The notes beneath the pieces were generated by a model. The model made no database searches, was not told the origin of the DNA, and was given only the letters and a program-made list of their open reading frames with translations. From NCBI GenBank assembly GCA_008921705.1, contig VFFE01008475.1:879445-943444 (forward strand): 64,000 nucleotides of DNA. The letters run 5' to 3'. The stretch's first letter is position 1; every line of letters begins with the position of its first letter. Shown one piece after another: positions 13,701-25,700 of the stretch. Both the position numbers and the translations under genes were made by a program. Source of the stretch: Burhinus oedicnemus (Eukaryota; Chordata; Aves; Charadriiformes; Burhinidae).

Positions 13701-16700
13701 CTTCAGAAATAAATTGATTTCTTGTGACTCATTTGCTCCCAGTCCAGGATCAGATGAATCACAGCATCCAGAAAGGGAGCAGCTCTGTAAGCGAGAAGAA
13801 TAATTTGCTCTCTGTCCTTGCGTGTTCCCTTCTCTTCTACTTGTGTTGTAATTTTAGTTGGACTTGTGGTAGCAGTGGCCAAGTCATTTCCAACTCTATC
13901 TGTATCCAGAAATTTGGTTTTCAGACAACTGAAGTCACAAATTTATTTTTTTTTTTATTTATATTTAAATGCCTAATGTGTTAAAAGGACGTGATATTTG
14001 CTAAAATGATTGATCCATTAGAAAGTAAAACCCTCTACGAGGTGGCAAATTGACCACCTCCAATTGGGGCCATCACAGAGCCCCCGGATAAGATACTGTT
14101 TGGCCAAGTCTTTCTTGTTCATAAGGATTGGTGAAGGAGAAGGGGCTGGGACAAATTCAGTGTTACTTGCGGCACTTTATGGTGGGGTGAGACCTTAGAG
14201 CCTTGTTCATCTCCTTGTGCCCTGAAGCCCACTTTGCCAGTCTGTGGAGCCCCACAAAGCAGGAAACTGTGCCTAGAACTCTTTAGGTCGGCTGCAGGGT
14301 GGAGGAGGGCATCCTTGCGGAGCGTTCTGCAGAGGTGGTTGTGAGAGAGCACTGCCGTTCTGGAAAGAGCTGCTGTAAGGTGACTGCCTTTACATCATTG
14401 GGCACCCAGCGTGGGAGAATCTGAGCCGTCAGTAACTGCCACTGAACTCTCCCAGACCAAATGAATTCCTAAGGACTTCTTGTCAAAATTTGGATTGTGC
14501 TTTGATTAAACCTTGTTACACAAATACTCTGGTGCATAAATCAACCCAGTAGCTTTGTGTGTAAAGTAATTAGAATCATAAAATATCTTGAGTTGGAAGG
14601 GGCACATAAAGATCGGCAAGTCCAACTCCCTGCTCCTCACAGGACTACCTAAAACTAAGCCATATGACTTAACAGTGTCATCCAGACACTCCTTGAACCC
14701 TGACAGGCTTGGTGCCATGACCACTTCTGTGGGGAGCCTGTTCCAGTGACCGAGCACCCTCTGAGTGAAGAATCGTTTCCTAATGTCCAATCTGCACTTC
14801 CCCTGATGCAGGTTCATACAATTTCCTTGTGTCCTATCACTGGTCACCAAAGAGAGGTGATCCTCACCTCCCCCTCTGCTGCCCCCTTGAGGAAGGTGTA
14901 GACTGGGATGAAGGCACCCCTCAGCCTTCTCTTCTCCAAGCTGAACAAACCAAGTGACCTCAGCCGCTCTGTGTCTTACCCTTGAGAGCTTTCACCATCT
15001 TGGTCACCCTCGTCTGGACACACTCTAATAGTTTGATGTCCTCCTTCTATTGAGGCACCCAAAACTGCACACATTACTGGAGGTGGGGCCACATCAGTGC
15101 GATGTAGAGTGGGACAATCACCTCCCTCGACCGGCTCACGATGCTGTGCTTGATGCACTCCATGACACCGTTGGCCCTTGTGGCTGCCAGGGCGCACTGT
15201 CGACTCATATTCAGCTTGCCATCAACCCAGACCCCCAGATGTCTTTCCGTGGGGCTGCTTTCCAGCCTCTCGCCTCCCAATCTGTATGTATAACCAGGAT
15301 TACCCCATCCCAGGTGCAGAATCCAGCACTTGGTCTTGTCAAATTTCATATGATTGGTGTTTGCCCAGCTCTCTAGTCTATCTCTCTGTAAGGCCTCTCT
15401 AGCCTTGAGGGAGTCCACAGCTCCTCCTAATGTGGGATCATTGGCAAACTTACTTAATGTACTTTCTACTCCTGCATCCAGATCTTTTATAAAAGCATTG
15501 AAGAGCACTGGCCCTACAACTGAGCCCTGGGGAACCCCACTGGTGACGGGCCACCAGCCTGATGTAACCCTTTGAGCCCGACCCGTCAGCCAATTGCTCC
15601 CCCAATGTATTGTGGACGTGTCTAGCTGTGATAGGATACTGTGAGAGACGATAGCAAAAGCTTTGCTGAAATCCCCAAACCCCCAAATCTGCTGGCTTCC
15701 CTTTGTCAACTAGATGGGTGACCTTGTCATAAAAGGAAATTAAGTTAATTAAACAGGACTTTCCCCTCGTGAACCTATGTTGGCTATGACCATTTGCGTA
15801 AACTTGTCACTTTAGAACATTCTCATGTTGTTTACTTCCCTATTAGATTTATGTTCCTTTCAGGATTATCATCAGAACCTTCAGTTGCAATTAATATTTA
15901 ACTACTTTATTACTGAAAAATTATCCTAGTCTAGCTGCTGCTTTGAAAAAGAGACTTCTCTCATTTCTAAGCATGATCTGAGATCCGAGGTATCAACCTG
16001 AATCAGTACACATTCTGTGATAGATTGTGATACTGTGATAGATGCATATCAGGTCTCTTTGCTTAATATGAACGTTGACACCCTTTTATCGCTAAAATAA
16101 AGCGTCCATTGAGTTGTTACACAATTTTAAATGGGTCGAGATGGCTGTTCATCACTTTACTTTTACTTACATTACTACAGCTTCACTTAACCAAACAGGT
16201 CTGTGAAACATTGCCTGTGTTTTTAGGCAATATGATGTTGAACCTGTGTCCAGACAAGGGATTTGTTCCAAAATACCCGTGTTTGAGTTTGTATTTAGTT
16301 TCACTCACAGCATATCATCTTGTGTTCCACTCCCAAAGTTCATTAGTGATGCCCTTTTTGGAAGGGATCTCACTGTCTCCACTACCGTGTGCTGTCACAT
16401 GCAGTTGAAACAGCTGGTTTTCCTTCCTTTTTAAATCCTTTGTCTGACAAAACTGGCAAGGAATAATGTGTTCTTAATTAGTAGGATGCACTTGAAAATA
16501 GTTATTCTGTCTCAAGATATTTTGCACTGTGCTCATAGTAAAATCTCATATGCAGATTTTAATCTCTTTGCGACTGCAGCTTTCTCGTGTACTGCATATC
16601 TCTAAGCAAGCCATAAATGCCAAACATTGATTTATTTTTTTTTTTGCCAGACCTTATGCGTGATCGCATTTTTCTTGGAACGTCGCCTAACATCTCCCTT

Positions 16701-19700
16701 TTTGAGACAGGAAAATGTGAACCAGTCCCTTGACAATAAAATTAGAGCTGCTGCCTAAAGAACTGTGAAATCGAGCGTTTACTTGGTTTGGAGAGAAAGG
16801 AGAAGGTTGCCCTTTAAATGGGGTTGTAATCAAAGAGGGAGGAGGTGGCCATATCCCAGTCCAGAACGGGACCAAATGTACAGAGCAGGGAGTCCCTTTA
16901 TATACCAGTTTTGCGGGGTTCATTGCAACGCAGGGCTGCGTAGGTTTAGGAGTAGGATGCAAGATGTGCAAGAGACCTTGAAGCTACATCACTATCTAGT
17001 TGCCATGACTGTCTCTTTTGAGAAAAAAAGCGGATACTTCCAGTTAGGGTAGTAAATAATGTCCTTTGATAATAATACTCTTACACGCTGCCTTATTTAG
17101 AGGCTTAGGATAAAGGGTGGAACCAGAAGTACGGAGTAGCAGCTGTGAACCACATCTCATGTGGCAACAAGAAACGGTTTTCTGTCTTGTTTTTAGCTCC
17201 CTGTCATTGTCTGTGTCACCTGTCTTTGGAATGATGGTCAACTGCCTTTTGCTTGAAATTATTTTACCGTTCCTTGGTGAGGTAAAGAAGTGCTTTATAC
17301 AGAAATTATTTTATTGTCACCAACATTTGAGAATTTTAGTGTTTTATTTGATGAGATGATAGGACTCTATCCATTGTCTTAATTGAAATACATGTGGCCA
17401 GAGTAGGTAAGATTTTGCCAGAGTTAAAGTAAAATACCTTTTAAATGGCCTTGAGTAACTAATAAATAGTGTGTACAGGGTGCAAGACTAAGAACGAAAT
17501 TAATGTAACTGAGAACAACATTAATTTCTTTTAAACTGTGTACAAACATACCCTGTTAGAAAGCGAGTTACTTTTAAGTCTGTTTAGTTGGGAGAGAGAG
17601 TTTATCAGAAACGTTTCCTTAAACAGAATAGGCCGATTCACAACAGCTCCTTGTCTGAAAGCTAAAAGAATAATCAGGCAAGTCAAAAGTTGAGTTGACT
17701 GGCAGCTCTACTCCAGAAAAGCCTCTGAGGGTTCTTTCCTCTCCTGATAAATGAGGAAATGGGTTTCTTTGTCCTTGATTATCTTCCTGCATTTTGCTGA
17801 GATGACCGTCAGTTGGGAATTCATCCAGCGGCTTGCAAGATTTCTAGATTACTCCTGTGTATCAACATCCTTGCTTGTTGCAGTGGGTTTGAGTATCTTC
17901 TGAGACATGGAAAACAATGATGTTGTATTGTAGTGTCAGGTTGGGTAATTAAAAGTCATGAATTGGTTTATATATTTTACAAAATCCTCCAAAGGGGAAA
18001 GGAATGAGCTGTTTTACATGTCTGCTGTGATAAGGATAAGAAGCAATGGATTTAAATAACGAGCAAGGGAGATTTAGACGTAAAGAATGGAGTTGCAAAT
18101 GGAAAGTTGAATACTGGGATGGGTTGTCTCGGAGCATATGGGATGTCTGTCACTGGAGGTTTTTAAAAACAAGTTAGATAAATCTGTCAAGAGCGAGGTG
18201 GGGAGACAAAATCAATAACCTTCTAACCCATTTTGCTATGATTGTTTAAGACTTTTCAGGTGCATTTCATTTACTCTGTAGGCATGTTTGTGCACTCTAC
18301 TTTATTTTACTTTAAAGTAGCACAATTATGAAGGTTAGGGCAGATATACCTTCAAAGATATGTACTCAGCACCCTAAGAGTATTGATCTGACACTATCAT
18401 GAGGTGAAAGTAGATCTGTACCCAATCTATGTGATGGCAGAGAAAAGGAATGCTTTCCTCCTTGACAGCAGCTGGGAGGAGTCTGTAATCTAGTCCATAT
18501 ATATATATATGTATATGAATATATATCTCTGCAGCAGTTGAGCTGTTCTTTCCGTATTGGATGCATTTGAGAACAATACTGTCCTGTTGGAACTCCCAAA
18601 GGGCTCTAGCAAATGGCCTGGCTGAGTTAAAAATATATTTCCTTCCTTCTCCTAATTTCTAGAGTCCCCTCTCCCCATACACGTAGTGAATCCCTCCATC
18701 CCTGAGCTCATGGTTCTTCCTCACCTTCTGTTTGCCCTGAAACAGCGTTCTGCAGACATTGTCTCAGGTGTCTCTGCTGCTCGGTCGTGCTCTTTTGTGG
18801 TGATGATGGAGATGTTGAGCAAAATTACTTTCCAATATCTGAGGCTCAGAGCGATGCTAACAGCCTTACAAATGAAAAATAGTTTCTCTTTCAGGTTTTT
18901 TTTGTCAGTTGTCTTTATCTTTTTTTATAGACCTTTCTTTGCCTTCCTGCCTGAGCCATTTTTTTCCTGAATTAAAGCCTCATAATTTTTTTTTCGTTTT
19001 TAAATTTTTTAGTGTTCCAGCACTTAGCCCTTAGAGTAGGATGAGTATTTGTAGAGTCCCTTCTTTTATCTTGACAAAGCTATTTTGTTCTTTGGATATG
19101 GTCACTATTTTAAAACTAAATTGCTGTTTAAGATCAACTTTGACTTTTCAGAGTCTTCAACAGAATGTGTGAAGTGGTACTGGTACGCACAAGAACAAAT
19201 TAAATTGAAGTTAGTTTAACGAGGGATATCTTTTCCATTAATGAGTGTATTCAGTCGAAATCTTAAGATAACATTTATCAAAGGATCTGACCTTCACTGG
19301 CAGTTCATATTTAACGCTCTATACGTCATGTATACCTAAACAGACATAAATACAAACCTATACAAATGAGTTTGGTATCAAGATTTTTTCTGTTTTCTCA
19401 AGTATCTCTAATGTATTCTTGTCAGATTTGTCATTGGTGCCTAGAGGTGACAGAAAATAAAATGAGTAGCAACCCTGCACTTAATGTCACAGGTGGTTTG
19501 TTGAATAATAAATGGGTTGCATGCTGCTGTACCTTATTGCATATGCCGGTGTGCATATGTCTCGACTTCCCCAAAACAGCTTTTAAAGGATGGTGTTATT
19601 GGAAAAAAGCTGGTGATCATATGATGATATGTAAGTGGATCATCTGATCCATTTGCGTACCAAATGCCCCTTTAATGTTATTTTAGAAATCATGTTGAGA

Positions 19701-22700
19701 ATGATAAACGCAACAAAAATTAACATTTACGTGAGCATTAATGAGATGTCCTGAATTGTAACACACACATTTTATGCATTGTTATTTTAACATGCAAAAT
19801 TAATGTGTTATTCTCAGGTTTAAAAATACATGTGTGCGGTTTCATTTGAGAAGGTAAAGAAGCAAAAAAGCCTTCTCTATTTTTTTATTTTTTTTTTTTA
19901 GTTCCTCTTGGATCAGGCATAGCTGTACACACAGTAGGTTATTGTGGTGGATTTTGGAAAACCCACACAATTTGTTAAAGTTCCTTTAAGTAAATGAGGT
20001 TTTGGGGTGGACTGGGCTCTCAGGGCATTGGCTCTGATGTAACAAAGACCGTTTGGACCACTTAGCCTTTACCTGTGTCTGTGTTGGAAGGCAACTTGTA
20101 ATAGTTGAGTTGCATGGGCACCACTCATAAGAGAAGTGATTTTCCTTAACGAGCCCTGCAGCTGGCAGTGCTTTCAGTTAATTGAAAGGGCACATTGCAG
20201 AAAAGTGGCGGTTGTTTCATTGCTGTGACAGCTGTGACTGTCAGTTTGGGTACTACAGTAAGTATTTACTAAAGTTTGCCATTCTGTGCTGGCATAATTA
20301 TTTACAAACTCCTTAGATTAAACAGCAAAAGAAGTTGCTATGCAATGGTTCCATGTGCTATAGAAATCCATTTCACTGCTTTGTTATATCTGAATAATCA
20401 CAGAATGGTTTGGGTTGGAAGGGACCTTAAAGATCATCCAGTTCCAACCCCCCTGCCATGGGCAGGGACACCTCCCACCAGACCAGGTTGCTCCAAGCCC
20501 CGTCCAACCTGGCCTTGAACACCTCCAGGGATGGGGCAGCCACAGCTTCTCTGGGCAACCTGGGCCAGGGTCTCACCACCCTCACAGTCCAGAATTTCTT
20601 CCTGAGACCTAATCTAAACCNNNNNNNNNNNNNNNNNNNNNNNNNNNNNNNNNNNNNNNNNNNNNNNNNNNNNNNNNNNNNNNNNNNNNNNNNNNNNNNN
20701 NNNNNNNNNNNNNNNNNNNNNNNNNNNNNNNNNNNNNNNNNNNNNNNNNNNNNNNNNNNNNNNNNNNNNNNNNNNNNNNNNNNNNNNNNNNNNNNNNNNN
20801 NNNNNNNNNNNNNNNNNNNNNNNNNNNNNNNNNNNNNNNNNNNNNNNNNNNNNNNNNNNNNNNNNNNNNNNNNNNNNNNNNNNNNNNNNNNNNNNNNNNN
20901 NNNNNNNNNNNNNNNNNNNNNNNNNNNNNNNNNNNNNNNNNNNNNNNNNNNNNNNNNNNNNNNNNNNNNNNNNNNNNNNNNNNNNNNNNNNNNNNNNNNN
21001 NNNNNNNNNNNNNNNNNNNNNNNNNNNNNNNNNNNNNNNNNNNNNNNNNNNNNNNNNNNNNNNNNNNNNNNNNNNNNNNNNNNNNNNNNNNNNNNNNNNN
21101 NNNNNNNNNNNNNNNNNNNNNNNNNNNNNNNNNNNNNNNNNNNNNNNNNNNNNNNNNNNNNNNNNNNNNNNNNNNNNNNNNNNNNNNNNNNNNNNNNNNN
21201 NNNNNNNNNNNNNNNNNNNNNNNNNNNNNNNNNNNNNNNNNNNNNNNNNNNNNNNNNNNNNNNNNNNNNNNNNNNNNNNNNNNNNNNNNNNNNNNNNNNN
21301 NNNNNNNNNNNNNNNNNNNNNNNNNNNNNNNNNNNNNNNNNNNNNNNNNNNNNNNNNNNNNNNNNNNNNNNNNNNNNNNNNNNNNNNNNNNNNNNNNNNN
21401 NNNNNNNNNNNNNNNNNNNNNNNNNNNNNNNNNNNNNNNNNNNNNNNNNNNNNNNNNNNNNNNNNNNNNNNNNNNNNNNNNNNNNNNNNNNNNNNNNNNN
21501 NNNNNNNNNNNNNNNNNNNNNNNNNNNNNNNNNNNNNNNNNNNNNNNNNNNNNNNNNNNNNNNNNNNNNNNNNNNNNNNNNNNNNNNNNATGAATTTTTC
21601 TTCTATTTTCCTCTAAAATCAACATGGTAACATAGTAAGAAAAAGTAGCCTACGTGATGTGCTGTGTTATGATGCTATTTGCCTTGTAGTGCAATCAAAA
21701 TTAGAAAGTGAGACCTGGTAATCAGTAAGGCCTGAAAGCGCATAACGTGAGGTTAGTGGCCCTTTGAATCTTTCGTGAAGGGGAGCTTCCTGAGGGAGAA
21801 GATAAAGTTATAAATAATGCCTTTGCAAAAGCCAGATCCTGGAGTTTTATGTCCAACACTGAAGTTGCCCCCTGCCAGTTGTGAAAACTTGGCGTTTTGA
21901 TCACATACTACTACATTCATGCGTTTTTCTTTTCATTATCTGTTTCTAATAAAGGTAACTGTAATTGAAGAATTTTGTGCAAGCGTGGCCTCATTGTAAC
22001 TGGGTCAGTGCAACCTTCCAGTGCCAGAATAGTTCCCCTTTTCAGCCAGATGGTTATAGAGTCATAGACTCGTTTAGGTTGGAAAAGACTTTTAAGATCA
22101 TGTAGTCCAACCATTGACCCTACTCTACCAGGTCTGCCACTAAACCATGGCTCTAAGCACCACATCTACACCACTTCTAAACACATCTGGGGATGGAAGG
22201 GCAACGAAGCTGGTGAGGGGTCTGGAGAACATGTCTTATGAGGAGCGGCTGAGGGAATTAGGATTGTTTAGTCTGGAGAAGAGAAGGCTTGAGGGGAGAC
22301 CTTAGTGCTCTCTACAACTGCCTGAAAGGAGTTTGTAGTGAGGTGGGAGCTGGTCTCTTCTCCCAAGTAACAGGCGATAGGACAAGAGGAAACAGGTTCA
22401 AGTTGTGCCAGGAGAGGTTTAGGCTGGACATTAGGAAAACATTTTTCCCTGCAAGAGTTATCAACCATTGGAAGAGGCTGCCCAGGGAGGTGGTGGAGTC
22501 ACCATCCCCAGATGTGTTTAAAAGTCATGTAGATGTGGTGCTGAGAGACATGGTTTAGTGTCAGACCTGGTAGAGTAGGGTCAATGGTTGGACTAGATGA
22601 TCTTAAACGTCTTTTCCAACCTAAACGATTCTATGATTTACCTCAACTGTTGTATGGCACTTTGGAGAAGCAAGACTGAAGAGAGCAATTGGAAAAAAAG

Positions 22701-25700
22701 CAGTTTTCTGATCAGGGGCCGCACACCTTGCATCTGATGTGTGTTGTGGTGCCCATGTGCAAAGTTGTGTTAGGTGTGGTTGTCATGGGCTGATGGAATT
22801 GCTCAAATTTACAGGACAACATACTCTGTAAATTAAACTTTATTTTTTGAACTTACTGGGGAGGAAAACAAACAAACACATCAAACAAGGACTCAGTCCC
22901 CTTTGTACTGACTAGTCTAGCGTGAATTCACTTAACTCATGAGGTTTCTAACTCAAAAGTTCTCTAATTCATAACTCGCAACTTGTAACTTGCGCATCTG
23001 TGTGCACAATAGTTGCCAAACTGACAGTAAGAGTGCTCATCCTTCCTTCTCCATCACGGTGCAGGTGTCCCATGTATCACACCGGGAAGCACAAAAGCCT
23101 CAGTAGTCCAGCTGCTGTTGGATCTACTTAAAATCTTTTTGGGTCAGCTGTCAGACATGTACCATCCAGCTTGGAAGTTTGGTCTGTACCGTTGCCATGA
23201 GTCAGGGGATTTTGAAGAAACTGCCAGACAATCGGTATGCAAGGATGGCTCCAGGGACCAACAAGCTGCAGGTGGCCATGGCTGCATAATGACCTTTAGC
23301 CCTTTGTGGCCGTCGTGTTTGCCTACATGTTGCCATCACTTCGACCTAATCTTGTGAGACCCCACTTGGAATACTGTGTCCAGCTCTGGAGCCCTCAACA
23401 CAAGAAGGACATGGACCTGTTGCAGCGGGTCCAGAGGAGGCCACGAAGATGGTCAGAGGGTTAGAGCCCCTCTGCTGTGAGGACAGGCTGAGAGAGTTGG
23501 GGTTGTTCAGCCTGGAGAAGAGAAGGCTCCAGGAATATAGCAGCCTTCCAGTATCTGAAAGGGGCCTACAAGAAAGCTGGAGAGGGACTTTTTACAAGGC
23601 CATGTAGTGATAGGACGAGGGGTGATGGCTTCAAACTGGAAGAGGGGGGATTTACATTAGATCTCAGGAAGAAATTTTTCCCTCTGAGGGTGGTGAGGCA
23701 CTGGAACAGGTTGCCCAGAGAAGCTGTGGCTGCCCCATCCCCATCCTGGTGTTCAAGGCCAGGTTGGACGGGGCTTGGAGCAACCAGGTCTAGTGGGAGG
23801 TGTCCCTGCCCATGGCAGGAGGGTTGGAACTAGATGGTCTTTAAAGTCCCTTCCAACTCTAACCATCCTATGATTCTTTGATTCTAATGGAGCTCCTCCC
23901 AGCGTACATCAGGCCTTAGCATGAGCTGTGCGTTAGCCAAAATCTGAGTAGGAGTAGAGTGAACAGTCACTATTCCTAGCTGGAAAACATTAGCAGAAGT
24001 CTCCAGGTTTACGTTCTTGCAGTTGAATATCACCTGTACTTATTTAATCATCTGAACGCAGCCCTTGGCAAAGGTCAGTGGGGCAGTAGAGAAGGTTGGT
24101 TGTGTGGGGACTCTCATTCTGCTCTGGGACTGCTCAGGGATGGTGACACTAGGAACCACTAGGCTTTCTTTACCAGCCCGTGGGGAACTGACTTGCCTTA
24201 GGAACAGCAGCTTTATGTCGGCATGTGGAAAGCAGGGGTAAAGTCAGAAAGACAAAGGTTTGTTGGGTCAAAATGATATGAAGGACCTCATCTTAAGTAT
24301 TTCTAAATGTATTGTCACAAAAGTGCATCCAACTGTAGAGAGTTATCTGTAGGGAATATGAACACAGAAGAGAGTAATAACTGTATCGTTCTGTAGTCAT
24401 TTTTTTCTGCATCCACTAAACAAAAATAAATTGTCTAGGTGCAGCAGGGGATTGTTAATAGAATATAAGGCCATAGTTTCAACTTTCCACGAAGTAGCAA
24501 AAAACCCACGAGTACATGTTTGTTTTAAGACCACAGAATTAATCTTGGTAGGCTTGCTACTTGGGACAAAAAGAATATTCCTTAATATGCAGTCTAAAAC
24601 CTTCGTTTCTTTTTACAAGTCATTGGAAATTGTTTTCTAGCTTTTGTTTTTGCAAAGGGTGCAATAAAAAGGCTTGTGAAAAGGAAATGCTGCATGAAAT
24701 TACAGTGTCTGCGATCCATTGTTTGACATCCTTGACTGCAAAATTATATGGTATACAAGATACTCTCTGAGTAATAATTTACTTCAAATGAGATGTTGGC
24801 TTAAAAGTACTTTTGGGGTATTTGAGCTGTAGATTTTGCTTTTAGAACTACAGGGAAATTTTCTGCTCCCTGGACGATACTGACAGTGTCTTTAGACTGA
24901 CAATGAAAATTTCAGACAGTTTTTAAGATAGCACCTGAAGCAATCTGTCACAGGAAAGAATGAGAGGTCAGAGCCGGGCACTAGAATTTATTTCTGATAT
25001 TCCTGGAGTTCTCAAGAGTTTTGGCCTGCCTTTAAAGTAGAGTTTAGGGATGCGACCTTCGACTGGTTGTGTTGATTAAATAATCACATCTTTTTATCTT
25101 TTTTACCTGTCAGCCTGTATGGACGAAATAACTGGCATTTGGAACATTCAGAAGCTTTTAGGTGAATTGTAGTTCTGCGTGATTATGGATCATCGTTTGA
25201 AAAGGGAACAAAGCCATTTTAGATGTGGTGTGGCTTTGGGCATGCGTTATCGTGGGGTTAATCCACAGGACCTGCACTCTGCTGTGAGCTGTAGTACAAA
25301 GCCCCATAGTGAGTTATAAGAGAGAGAGTTTCACCCGTGTGACAGGGGAAAACTATCGGCGCTGAACATGGTTTAGGCAATAGTTTCCCTGCAGATTGGG
25401 CTCATTGCTGATTTGGATGAGAACTGCACTTGGGGTTTATCCCAGAGCTGTGATGAGTCAGCCCATATGAAAACCACTTCAACTGCCTGGTCAAAAACTT
25501 TCATCTGCTTTGCTGAGTGAGGGGGAGAAGAGTCCAGATTATTTTCTGTATTGCGGTTTCTCCACTTACTGTGTCCTTGGGGGCTGGATGCACTGTGAAC
25601 GGGATGGCTAATCCTCCTGCTTCTCAGAGGTTATAGCTACTGAATCAAATTCCTCGAAAGAGAAGTACTTTATTCTGCTGATGGCCAAGATGGAGAGAGA

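Noticed and set aside
20458..21630. Long open frames on both strands around 20.5-21.6 kb
   Set aside because: They consist almost entirely of Ns from the assembly gap plus a CR1 end; there is no coding evidence.
22740..23350. Possible LTR-like sequence before the CR1 at 23.35 kb
   Set aside because: Only a weak TTTATTTTTT-type signal; no TG...CA ends or matching partner could be found.
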